Position numbers and translations under genes: made by a program. Below, piece after piece: positions 26,069-34,625 of a stretch of 64,000 nt of DNA (its first letter is position 1; the number at the start of each line of letters is the position of its first letter). The notes beneath the pieces are model-generated. The model worked only from the letters and a program-made list of their open reading frames with translations, was not told the origin of the DNA and did no database searches. Source of the stretch: Tubiluchus corallicola (Eukaryota > Priapulida > Priapulimorpha > Priapulimorphida > Tubiluchidae); assembly GCA_030141605.1 (NCBI GenBank), contig JAQGDQ010000674.1:1-64000 (forward strand). The letters run 5' to 3'.

Positions 26069-29000
26069 CAGCATGCGCGCCGTTTGCCAGTATTGACAAG
26101 TATTAAGGACTGGTCTTGAGAATAAAGCAGTTTTTCTTTCAATTGTTCTTTCCTTTAACAACTGTATAACTCCATATTTTCTCTTCAAAAATGCGTCTAG
26201 CAATTCAAAAATTTTATGGGCGTCAACCGTGGTGGCGCCCAAGGGGGCCTCACACGCCCCGCTTCCCCGGGCCTCGCTCAGGCTGAAATACGCCCTGCTT
26301 ACAGCTAAGTCCCTTTTGCACACGATCAACTTTCTGTTTAGAATTACACGACCGTTATCAATTCAAATTCAAAGATTCCAACTGCATTCGTCCTAACCAT
26401 CATACCACAGACTGACTGTGTCTGACAATGGCAAGAAACTCACCTCTCCTCTCACGTTAACAACAACTTTGCCTCCATCTCTGCTTTGAATCTCTCCCTG
26501 CAGAAAACCCTCTTTTGCATCGGGCACCCAACACATCTTCTTCGCGTCGAACGGCATGTTCATCGTCTCCATTATCATTTTCTTGCTGGGTCTTAGAAAC
26601 TGCCAGGGGTCTTGTTCGAGCAGCTCCTTAGCACCCCATGGCAGGGGTAGCGCTTGCTTTAACATGGTGGACGTCTACTCCAGAAGTCAGTTTGCTCTTC
26701 TGCTAAGGTTTGCACCACAGCTGAAGATGCTGTCCTAGTAAAAGCACAAGAGAACCCCTACGTTACATAAGTTTTACACGTCAAATGTAGACACAGGAAA
26801 GTTCAAATGTGACTTAGGTAAGTCAAATGTAGACATAGGAATTTCGAATGTGTTTTGGTAACTCAAATGTGACTTAGGTAAGTCAAATGTAGATGCATTA
26901 CTTTGAATAAGTCGGTAAATAAGTTATTTAAGCGCAAATTAGAAAAAGATAAACCAAAGATAGTGCATCTATTAGTAAGCCTATAACGTTGTTATTTTAA
27001 CTTGGGAGCAATTATTAAATTGAGATTAAAGAAGATTAAATTTAACATACTTAAGCTTTACCACCTATCCACATTTGAGATACCAACGTCACATTTGACT
27101 TGACATGTGTCTACATTTGATTTACCAAAAATGCTCAAGATTTCTTGAAAACCATTGTTAACACATTTGAACTACCTAACTCTACATTTGAGTTACCAAG
27201 ACACATTTGAACTACCTAAGTCTACATTTAAATTACCAAGACACATTTGAACTACCTAAGTCTACATTTGAGTTACCAAGACATTTGAACTACCTAAGTC
27301 TACATTTAAATTACCAAGACACATTTGAATTACCTAAATCTACATTTGAGTTACCAAGACGCATTTGAACTACCTAAATCTACATTTGAGTTAAAGCAGG
27401 TCTACATTTGACATGTAAAACCTATAGATAATTGCTTTTAACAATATCGAAACGAAAGTACAAAGTGTTTAAAAAATTAGTAAAGGTACAGCTTCATAGA
27501 TCAGGAAATTAGTCTATGTTGATGGACCAATATTCTCTTAAGAATTATTCTGATTTTTATATAAACAACAATTAAATAACCATTTAGTTTATTTTTCATA
27601 TTTCGTGATTTAAAGGAAAACGCTAGTTCTTCGCTTTTACGTGCATTTCGCCATTCGCTAGTTAGACCGGCATTAACACCTGCATTTCAGAAAGTCTTTG
27701 CACAAAAAATATGTGCTATACCTCTCAGTTCAGATGTATTAGTTGGTGACGAACTAAACACGTTCGACACCTCAGGCGTGACCACAGCGGTAAATTTCAA
27801 ATTTGAATTTTTATCTTAAAACTTACTTAGTTTTAGTACAACACACTGAATATCTTACAGTACCACCGTACTTCAATTTTCGCTCTCGCAATTACGTACA
27901 ACACTCTCGTGTAATATTTTTGCTGCTTAAAATTATGTTACTTTGTGATGTCATCAACAGTTGGGTTCGCCTACCGTTAAGTTTTTAATCTATTATTAAT
28001 TATAAGAAATGCTTTTGCAGTATTAATTGTTTTAAAATGTATACTTGTTATCGGATTTGAAAATGGGATAGTACATGAAAAACCACCCTGTCTTCCTCTA
28101 AAGTAAAACAGGATGATTTTCCATACCCTACTCCATTTTGAAGTCTAGTAAAATGTACACATCTTAACACCTGTGATAATGTCAAAACGTTTCTGATAAT
28201 TAAATAATAGGCTAAGAAACTTAATTAATGGCGGGCGAACTCAAATGGTGATGGCATCGCAAATGTACATAATTTACAACACCACAAACATATACAAAAA
28301 TTCGGCAAATTTTAAGTTCAAAATTCAAATTTCAAGTTTACTGCTGTGCTCAACCATGAGCTATCGAACGTGTACACTACGTCATAACTGGGCAACTCTA
28401 AAGTGAGAGGTACAGCACTTGTTTTTTGTGCAACGCTTTCCGAAATGCAGGCGCTAGTTTTCGTCTAACTAGCGAATGGCGAAATGCAGGTAACAGCGAA
28501 GAACTAGTGGCGCGAAAGCGAAATTACAGTTCAGTGGTTCCCCTTCTTACCAGCTAAGTAGGTAACTACTTTCTCCTTCTTAGTATGTTCCCTTTCAATA
28601 TTTTACAGATATTGTTTTAAGTTATACAGTGTAGTTTAATTTTGGGTAGGATTTAGATTCCAGTTCAGATTTCTAAAATCAGCCTCAGAAATAACGAAAT
28701 GTAGCAAATTTAAAAGAGTTATTATTAAAATATTGATATGATATTGTCTTGCACAGTTATTAGAATTCACATTCAAATTTGAGAAGTCATTTGTTAATGT
28801 ATTACTGCTACACGTTCTATTACGTGTAAATTTCTTATAATCTGGAGTTTTGCTTTCTCTAATAAACTCAACTGGACTTCGTTATACAAACATAGAGAAT
28901 TAATATACATACTATTAAAAAATAATAGTCTTTCTATCTTTTATATCATCTCATATATGAGCTTCATTCATTACATCTTTCCATTTTAAGCACTAATGTT

Positions 29001-29822
29001 TTTTATGACGATTCACTTTAAATTTTCAGATTATTTTCATTACTTTTTTTTCTATCACTGTGTGGGACAATCTAACAAGCCCCGCTTTTTGATTGCCCGC
29101 AACACATTCACCTTCGTGTATAAATGAACAGTGTTTGAGGCTTTTCCTGTGCAGTATTTCTTATTTGTATTATGTTCATTGTAGGCCCTTTCACTAGATA
29201 TTGTATATGTAACCATCGTAAATGCGTAAGGTGAAATAAATGACTTATGACTCATGATTAATACCAGGTAAATGACAGCCGTAACAAAGTTGGTCAATTA
29301 GGTCAATTCTCTTCTCAGTTGGCATGCAGTACTTTGTGTGATTGTAGAGCATTGTAGTCGAAAACGAATTATAAAATTAATATCATACTTTCGACTCACC
29401 AGTTATAAGTGGGTGTAAGAATACTTGTTCCCGTTTCTTTCCTATGGATCACCACCTGAAATGACGTCGTCTGGTTAATATATTAGTAAAAGGCAATAAT
29501 TAATCACAGATCAACAAAACTAACTTTGCAATACAGATTCTTGACTAACACGTAGAACACTGAGGAATCACAAGAGATAAAAAGTGAAAAATTTTAGAAA
29601 CATGTAAATCTAAATTAAAAAGGATTAAAATCTTTCATTGTTTAATGTTTCCAATAGAAAAAGATGCAAGAATTAATTAACATGGTGCCGACGCTAGTAA
29701 GTTACTCAAATGTTTTGCTGAGTCTAAATAACAGTAATTATCGTATTTCCAAACGCATGTCTATAGTCCAACACGTACAAAACTTACTGTGCTGTGCCCC
29801 CTCCTTCTGAACCAGCAGAAGT
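12432..29822 (-). CDS. Mhc: Striated-muscle-type myosin II heavy chain, 19 exons
   Basis: Actin-based motor of thick filaments. Exons 5' to 3': noncoding 29788 to about 29822; 26734-26444 (ATG 26665-26663); 25640-25497; 23913-23757; 23119-22983; 22659-22567; 22455-22392; 22290-22192; 22028-21925; 21731-20772; 20615-20410; 20209-19363; 18994-18671; 17812-17502; 16782-16704; 16566-16321; 16111-15912; 15769-14128; 12470-12432. All introns are GT-AG and phases agree, giving about 1957 residues (family about 1940). The motor has GESGAGKT (185-192), NDNSSRF (245-251), DIAGFE (468-473), a Lys/Gly-rich loop 2 followed by FITVSALY, and the converter, then an IQ segment and WPWWKLY before an unbroken coiled-coil rod. 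Loop 2 plus VSALY favours the striated over the non-muscle class. No mutually exclusive exon clusters were found. Confidence 0.93.
13528..14113. mobile_element. TTAA-type MITE, single copy in the last myosin intron
   Basis: Bounded by TTAA at 13528-13531 and 14110-14113, with termini TTAAAGCAAAAACCGG and, inverted, TTAAAGGAAAACAGGTTG. It shares internal blocks with 5813-7053, 27610-28655, 58213-58768 and 59297-59914. Its right TTAA overlaps the stop codon (14112-14110) that would be used if the preceding splice donor were ignored. Confidence 0.75.
14128..15769 (-). CDS. Mhc: Myosin heavy chain, large C-terminal rod exon
   Basis: One exon of 1642 bases encoding about 547 residues of heptad-repeat coiled coil (light meromyosin), rich in E, K, L, Q, R and A with no proline in the helical part. 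It ends [11 protein letters not shown] where the helix breaks. Acceptor TTACAG precedes 15769. The donor at the end is GTAAGT; reading on instead adds VSTYG and a TAA stop. Confidence 0.92.
15912..18994 (-). CDS. Mhc: Myosin heavy chain rod exons 13-17
   Basis: Five exons, 18994-18671, 17812-17502, 16782-16704, 16566-16321 and 16111-15912, encode the S2 and early light-meromyosin coiled coil. Recognisable pieces are [38 protein letters not shown] and [15 protein letters not shown]. Phases chain correctly (0, 2, 0, 0, 2). The three introns above 16704 hold a hAT-like MITE and a CA microsatellite. Confidence 0.92.
18096..18508. mobile_element. hAT-like MITE, family TAGGGGTGAGCAT, in a myosin intron
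   Basis: Termini TAGGGGTGAGCATTCTC and, on the right, GATGCTCACCCCTA. The 8-base duplications CTGACGAT (18088-18095) and CTGATGAT (18509-18516) differ at one base. The interior is dominated by GAATTCGAATCGAA motifs. About 413 bases, noncoding. Confidence 0.86.
18574..18611. repeat. (CA)n microsatellite
   Basis: About 19 uninterrupted AC dinucleotides in a myosin intron. Confidence 0.95.
19363..20209 (-). CDS. Mhc: Myosin heavy chain exon 12: converter end, lever arm, start of S2
   Basis: Begins [10 protein letters not shown] and includes [20 protein letters not shown], the IQ light-chain-binding segment [15 protein letters not shown], the head-rod junction [14 protein letters not shown], and the first 150 or so coiled-coil residues. 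Acceptor TTTTAG, donor GTAAGT. Long antisense frames over this exon are shadows. Confidence 0.94.
20410..22455 (-). CDS. Mhc: Myosin heavy chain motor exons 7-11
   Basis: Exons 22455-22392, 22290-22192, 22028-21925, 21731-20772 and 20615-20410. The 960-base exon 10 carries switch II DIAGFE and the relay segment [13 protein letters not shown], then loop 2 with [12 protein letters not shown]. Exon 11 carries [14 protein letters not shown] and the reactive-thiol helix [20 protein letters not shown]. Here the usual muscle cysteine pair reads [12 protein letters not shown], so both thiols are present. Confidence 0.94.
22567..23119 (-). CDS. Mhc: Myosin heavy chain exons 5-6: P-loop and switch I
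   Basis: Exon 23119-22983 completes NREDQS and encodes the ATP-binding P-loop [13 protein letters not shown]. Exon 22659-22567 encodes switch I NDNSSRF. Between them lies loop 1, [13 protein letters not shown], split by the intron. Confidence 0.94.
23161..23598. mobile_element. hAT-like MITE with CAGGGCCTATTTC termini (copy 1)
   Basis: Termini CAGGGCCTATTTC and GAAATAGGCCCTG, with a perfect 8-base duplication CCTACAAC (23153-23160 and 23599-23606). The interior holds a CT/TC microsatellite (about 23260-23360) flanked by AGGTAACTTTTTT-like and GCCAGTATTGACAA blocks. Lies in the myosin intron between exons 4 and 5. Confidence 0.92.
23757..26734 (-). CDS. Mhc: Myosin heavy chain exons 2-4: start codon and SH3-like N-terminus
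   Basis: Exon 26734-26444 carries the first ATG (26665-26663); I chose it because the acceptor CTAG ends at 26735 and the frame immediately shows [16 protein letters not shown], the N-terminal SH3-like barrel of muscle myosins. Exon 25640-25497 gives [20 protein letters not shown]. Exon 23913-23757 gives [19 protein letters not shown]. Both introns contain transposons. Confidence 0.93.
24150..24392 (-). mobile_element. tRNA-derived SINE (minus strand)
   Basis: The minus strand carries a tRNA-like head with an A-box-like GTGGCCTAGCTCAATGG and a B-box-like GGGTTCAATTCCC, spaced as in a tRNA, followed by a body with AACAAATGGTACCGCTGG. The acceptor ends do not pair, so this is not a functional tRNA gene. 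A related copy is at 53580-53730. Confidence 0.65.
24778..25456. mobile_element. TTAA-flanked MITE, paralogue of 7229-7908
   Basis: Bounded by TTAA at 24778-24781 and 25453-25456 with termini AAGACAAGAAAAGG and, inverted, TGTACAAGAAAACTC. Long internal identity with 7229-7908, for example GGTTTCAGAAAAATCGCCTT. It lies in the myosin intron between exons 3 and 4. Confidence 0.75.
25881..26297. mobile_element. hAT-like MITE with CAGGGCCTATTTC termini (copy 2)
   Basis: Termini CAGGGCCTATTTC and GAAATACGCCCTG; perfect 8-base duplication CTTACAGC (25873-25880 and 26298-26305). It has a CT microsatellite in the same internal position as copy 1 (about 25993-26065). Lies in the myosin intron between exons 2 and 3. 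Confidence 0.92.
26768..27425. mobile_element. MITE built of ACATTTGA repeats (copy 1)
   Basis: The ends are inverted: AGTTTTACACGTCAAATGTA on the left and ACATTTGACATGTAAAACCT on the right. Most of the interior is a subterminal tandem of ACATTTGAACTACCTAAGTCT-type motifs facing inwards from both ends. Second copy at 45930-46387. Confidence 0.75.
27610..28655. mobile_element. Palindromic pair of TTAA-type MITEs, partly deleted
   Basis: Two head-to-head partial copies of the element at 5813-7053 meet near 28100 (CACCCTGTCTTCCTCTAAAG). The left copy lacks the terminal 100 bases or so; the right copy decays past 28600. It lies in the first myosin intron. Confidence 0.68.
28656..29787. other. 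Rest of first myosin intron
   Basis: AT-rich sequence between the MITE pair and the noncoding exon. I see no exon, no terminal repeats and no tandem array here. Regulatory elements may be present but none is recognisable. Confidence 0.5.
29788..29822 (-). other. Mhc: Probable noncoding first exon of the myosin gene
   Basis: A perfect donor GTAAGT (29787-29782, minus strand) follows GGCACAGCACA. Counting about 30 bases from the TATA box at 29851-29856 puts the start site near 29822. A short noncoding first exon followed by a 3-kb intron is usual for muscle myosin genes. The start site is inferred. Confidence 0.5.
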
Positions 29823-29850
29823 CAGAGTGATTCTGATGGTGACAGCGTGT

Positions 29851-29856
29851 TTTATA
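29851..29856 (-). promoter_or_regulatory. TATA box of the myosin gene
   Basis: Minus strand CCATATAAAACACG, about 63 bases upstream of the noncoding-exon donor. It is the only TATAAA placed suitably for the gene. The overlapping CCATATAAA is close to, but not, a full CArG box. Confidence 0.5.
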
Positions 29857-29997
29857 TGGCTGTGGAACAACGCCATGATTGGTTGACGAATTGTTGATCT
29901 TTCAACTTCCATGTCAGCCTGAAATTTTCGTAAAACAACAGCGCTGTTAGACGTGTGTGATCATATTCCTGAACTGAATGTGGATCAACACAGTTCA

Positions 29998-30026
29998 CTC
30001 CCTCGCTCGCTCTCTCTCCTCTATCT

Positions 30027-30067
<41 letters not shown>

Positions 30068-30160
30068 TTCTCTCTCTCTCTCTCCCCCTCTCTCTCTCTT
30101 TCTTTCTCTCTCTCTCTTTCCTCCCCTCTCTCTCTCTCTCTCTCGCTCTCTCCTCTATCT

Positions 30161-30206
<46 letters not shown>

Positions 30207-30340
30207 CTCTTTCTCTCCTGTCACTTCTCTGTTTCTTCCTTCTCATCTATCTCTCTTTTAGACCTCCTTACTCTCTCTCAAACCCTCCTCTTTCTCTCTC
30301 CTATTCGCTTCTCTCGCGCATTCTTCCCATTCCCTAAATT
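29998..30340. repeat. CT-rich microsatellite block just upstream of the myosin promoter
   Basis: Long TCTCTC runs broken by TTTCTTTTTC, CCCCTC and CGCTC. Every long open frame across it is a repeat artefact (SLSLS or REREE). Confidence 0.95.
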
Positions 30341-30407
30341 TCAATTTTTCATCACAGAATATTCTCCTACTTTCTATTTCAGGAATTTTATCTCAGATGT
30401 TTCATAA

Positions 30408-30836
30408 AATGTACTTCTTGTAAAATGCTCATGCTTACTTCTTGTAAAATGCTCATGCTTACTTCTTGTAAAATGCTCATGCTTACTTCTTGTAAAATGC
30501 TCATGCTTACTTGTAAAATGCTCATGCTTACTTCTTGTAAAATGCTCATGCTTACTTCTTGTAAAATGTTCATGCTTACTTCTTGTAAAATGCTCTTGCT
30601 TACTTCTTGTAAAATGTTCATGCTTACTTCTTGTAAAATGCTCATGCTTACTTCTTGTAAAATGCTCATGCTTACTTCTTGTAAAATGCTCATGCTTACT
30701 TCTTGTAAAATGCTCATGCTTACTACTTTGTAAAATGTTCATGCTTACTTCTTGTAAAATGCTCATGCTTACTTCTTGTAAAATGCTCATGCTTACTTCT
30801 TGTAAAATGCTCATGCTTACTTCTTGTAAAATGCCC
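30408..30836. repeat. 24-bp minisatellite, about 18 copies
   Basis: Unit ACTTCTTGTAAAATGCTCAT plus GCTT, with a few GTT/CTC variants and one 21-base unit near 30510. The 24-base period keeps three reading frames open on each strand; none is a gene. Confidence 0.95.
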
Positions 30837-31011
30837 AGTTTATTAATAAAACATCAGCCTCTTTGTAGTCAGGTTGAATGAGGATGTTCTCGCAACGGAC
30901 GCGGCTGTATATCTACAGATTCAGAGTCTCATCTTAAAGTTTTAAAGTATCGTGTCCCGCGTTACTTTACGCCCGCCCAAATTTCCTGCCAACAATCTAC
31001 TTGTTGTCGTT

Positions 31012-31495
31012 AAAGTGGTACAAGAGGGAATTTTCAAGTATATCCCAAGGAATTTTCCACGAAACGTTATATTGCTTAGCAACAGGCCTACTTGTTTTTA
31101 AAACACTTATGTAATTGGAAAAGAAATTGTTAATAATGTAAATGTTCACACCAGTTGCTAAAAGGGTACCGTATTGCCATATCAGTGCGCACCAGACAAG
31201 ACATTGTTGTTGACAAGATAAAGTAATTTATACTTTTGCTTAGCTAACGAAGAATGTTCTACGAATACTCAGATTGTTTTTTCAAACTTTTAGCAATATG
31301 TTATCTAAACTTATTCCAAACAACTGACTCTCAAAATGGCTCTGCCTACTAACGGTCACCGCGGCAGTTTAAATTTACAAATTTTATACAGCATTCCTGC
31401 TAACGCAAGCCCTGTATGCAATAAGATAGCACGAAAATGATATAAAATTTCAAGTTTTCAAGTCTGTTTATGAAGAGCGCGTTCTTTTCCTTTAA
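31012..31495. mobile_element. Partial MITE related to 7229-7908
   Basis: Diverged matches to the 7229 and 24778 elements (AACTTTATGTAATTGGAAAAG-like, TCAAAATGGCT, AAATTTACAAATTTTATAC) in the same order. The ends are degraded. Confidence 0.55.
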
Positions 31496-32136
31496 ATACT
31501 TTGATAATGACACAGATACCGGTTCCGCTACAACCATCCACATAAAAACAAAATGAGAGAAATCGTGCCGCCAAGTGCTGGTTTACAGTTTGCAGTTCCA
31601 GTTCAAACATATGTCGTTAATTGCCAAGTCCATATTAGGAATGGATCGCTAAGTTGGATGCAATGATGAAAAAGCTCCGTGTTTTCTTGCCTATCCTAGA
31701 CTTGAAAATAAATTATGTCGAATCACGTGACTTAATTGAAGCGTTAACTTGGAGCTGCTAACTAAACGTTTGTTTTTCGAAAGATAAACGTTTTCTCGTA
31801 ATAATTGGCTTCTATTTCACGTTCCTTTCATTTGCAGACGAAGCCTGTTCAGCAGCTGATGCAGAATTAGACAGTAGTGGAATTTAGTTAACGTAGTTTT
31901 ACTGGAAATTGTTACTGACAGTGAAGAAAAAGAAGTTCTATTTATTTTTCGAAACACCTATATTGTGATAAACAGATGTCCCAAAAATCCATGAAATTAA
32001 AACTCTCATAGAAATTTCAGCCTCAAAATGACCAAAATACTAAATGAACCATTTAGTTGAAATCATTCACTGGCATTACTGAATTTGATTAGCCGAATTT
32101 GATAAAGGATGAACTTTGGACTGCTTGATCTCTGGG

Positions 32137-32280
32137 AGATGCGGTGTCCTAGTGGCAAAAGACATCTGCAATGTAAGCAGAAGGTCCTTGGTTCTGATGG
32201 GAGATGCGGTGTCCTAGTGGCAAAAGACATCTGCAATGTAAGCAGAAAGTCTTTGGTTCTAATCCAGGCTGCATCCCACT
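32137..32280 (+). mobile_element. tRNA-like SINE head, tandem pair (first copy truncated)
   Basis: Two copies, about 65 bases apart, of GGAGATGCGGTGTCCTAGTG...GCAATGTAAGCAGAAAG. The second has a B-box-like GGTTCTAATCC followed by AGGCTGCATCCCAC; the A-box-like part is GTGTCCTAGTGGCAA. The first copy stops at GGTTCTGATG where the second begins. Confidence 0.6.
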
Positions 32281-32444
32281 TTTTTCTCATTTTCCGTCTT
32301 TCAAATTCGGTATCAAAACTTAATTAACTGCGGGTTTGTAACAACATTATCAATAGTTTTGATAATAATTAAGATTAATCTAATTAACATGATTCGCTGT
32401 CTTTTTGTAGAATTGTTTTATGACGTAGTATGATTTTATGCATG

Positions 32445-32585
32445 AAGCTTATGGTTAAGTGGTTACTGTGCTAGCTTAGCGAATGTCGTTAAGCAGCACT
32501 GAACCTGATCAGCGAAGGGTTGGATAGCTGCTGGTATAAATGCTCGTTCTGGTGTCATATGGTTCGTGCAGGACTTGATTCAGTG
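32445..32585 (+). mobile_element. 5S-rRNA-like SINE or pseudogene
   Basis: GTTAAGCAGCACTGAACC followed about 14 bases later by TTGGATAGCTGCTGGTAT matches the order and spacing of the internal promoter region of 5S rRNA (GTTAAGCAGC ... TTGGATGGG ... CTGGGAATAC). The 5' third of 5S is not recognisable, so this is a degenerate copy or a 5S-derived SINE head. Confidence 0.5.
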
Positions 32586-32736
32586 ACTGATCATTGAGGA
32601 TTTAGGCCCGGTCTCGTCACAACAATGTAAAATTAGTACTAGATCTGCCATTATGCTACATCACTTCATGCTACGCGCCAAACTGCATAAAAGTTCTCTG
32701 TAGAAACGTATTGTCACTACTATGCTGACAATTCAC

Positions 32737-33200
32737 GGATTACTGCAGTGTTTACTAGGGGTGAGCATTCTCTACCAGAAAGCAAATTCGAATCGAACCG
32801 AATTTGTGACTTCCGAATTCGAATCGAACCGAACTTCAGTGTTTCGAATTCGAATTGAGATCGAAAAATTTTCGAACCACCAGCAAAAATTAGTCTTACA
32901 AAGATCATGTGTATCACTAGATTTTGTTCTGCAATAAAACGACTAGTAATTTCTTTCCAATTGTGTGCAGAAATCACAGCTAAATTATGCTAATTGCATG
33001 ATGTTTCAATCGTTTTAGTGATAAAGAACATGTGTGATTGAAGTGCTGAATTATTCGAATCTATAGTTTTGGATTAGAAGCGAATTCGAACGTTCGATGC
33101 TCATCCCTAGTGTTTACCTGTCTTGAGGGCAGTTTTCATTTAGTTTCGAAGTCTGCCTGCCAATGTCTACAATAGGCGTAATGGTCACATAATGATGATA
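32737..33200 (+). mobile_element. SINE-like element (third copy) split by a MITE
   Basis: GGATTACTGCAGTGTTTAC to the left of 32756 and CTGTCTTGAGGGCAG to 33200 on the right join to match the unit at 10349-10675, including TGTCTACAATAGGCG and an ATGATGATAATG tail. The interruption is the hAT-like MITE at 32756-33109. Confidence 0.7.
32756..33109. mobile_element. hAT-like MITE, family TAGGGGTGAGCAT, inserted in a SINE
   Basis: Termini TAGGGGTGAGCATTCTC and GATGCTCATCCCTA. Perfect 8-base duplication GTGTTTAC (32748-32755 and 33110-33117), which is part of the host SINE. About 354 bases. Confidence 0.92.
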
Positions 33201-33659
33201 ATGTAGCATTTTTAATTTATTTTATGACAACTTTGCCACCCGAGTAATTTCTTGATGATGTAAAACCAAAGACATGAACAGATAATTCGCATACTTTTTA
33301 CCCATTATCTTTTACATATCTCTGGGCAAAACAAAAGTGACTGATCACGTGACGGCAGCGCATGCGCTATGAACCTTTCCCGCGTAATACCAGCCAGACG
33401 ATTTTCAGCTCTTTTGTCCGTATTTATCCCATTAACCGATTCGTGTAGCCGTTTTTCTCGTTAATTTCACAGTTTAAGTAAACTCAGCCTTGTTATGATG
33501 AAGTCGATTTTGTTGCTTGTTTAGCGCATACGTTTCTCATTTGTAGCTGAACGTATTTTTTGATCATGTTTGTGCAGAATGAATCAAGTGTTTCTGCGTC
33601 AGTGGATTCTATTTGGACATTCCGCAAAAGAACCGTGATCTAATTCTGGTTCTTGACGT

Positions 33660-34478
33660 GCATAAACCAGAGAGGTGAAGGGAGAAAGATAGAGGGGACA
33701 GAGGGAGGGGGGAGAAAGAGAAACACAGCGAGAGAGAAAGCAAAGGGGAGGCAGAGGGAGAGAAATTGAAGGAAAGGGAGAAAGAATGGAAGGAAGAGGA
33801 GGGAGGAAGAGAGAGAGAGAAAGCAAAGGGGAGGCAGAGGGAGAGAAATTGAAGGAAAGGGAAAAAGGAAGGAAGAGAGAGGAGGAAGGAGAAAATGTAA
33901 GAGATAATGGAAGGAAGAAAGAAAATAGAAGGAAAAAGACAGAATAGATAAACATGATAAAATATGTGGAGATCTGGAAAAGAGAAACAGAGAAAAAGCA
34001 TTAAAAGACAATAACACTTGCTCACAGAAATCGAAAGGAGAAACAGAAAGGATGGGGGTTAAAAGGAGGAGATGGAGGGAAATTCGTAGAGAGAGAGAGG
34101 GTGGGGTATGAGAAAGATAAAAAAGAGGGAGAGACTGAGACAATTTGAGAAACAAAAGGATAATGCTGAACAAGAAACAGTCAAAGAGAGAAAGAAGCTG
34201 AGGTCAGAAAAAAGGGAAACAGCCAAGGAAAAAGAAAAGCAGCAAGAGAGAAAAGGAAAGATAGAGTGACAAAGAGCTCAGGAAGATCAGAAAAGAGAAA
34301 GAGCAACAGAGAAAAGGAAAGAGTGTGAGAGGGAGCTGAGAGAGATCAGAAAGAGAAAGAGCAAGAGAGAAGAGGAAAAATAGTGAGATAGAGCTGAGGG
34401 AGATAAGAAAAAGAGAAAGAGTGAGAGAATAGGAAAGAGAGTGAGAGGGAGCTGAGGGAGGTCAGAAAAAAGAAAGAG

Positions 34479-34515
<37 letters not shown>

Positions 34516-34576
34516 AAGAGAGAGAGAGAGGGAAAGAGAGAGAGAGAAAGCAAGAGAGAGAGAGAAAGAGAAAGCA

Positions 34577-34607
<31 letters not shown>

Positions 34608-34625
34608 AAGAGAGAGAGAGAGGAT
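33660..34625. repeat. Kilobase polypurine (GA-rich) tract
   Basis: For almost 1 kb the plus strand is nearly all A and G, from GGAGAAAGATAGAGG through AGGAAGGAAG blocks to (GA)n at 34480-34620. Long antisense frames full of S, L and F are artefacts of this composition. Confidence 0.95.

Noticed and set aside
29953-30337. SLSL- and RERE-rich frames over CT repeats (also at 23.2, 26.0 and 34.4 kb)
   Set aside because: Pure microsatellite translation on both strands.
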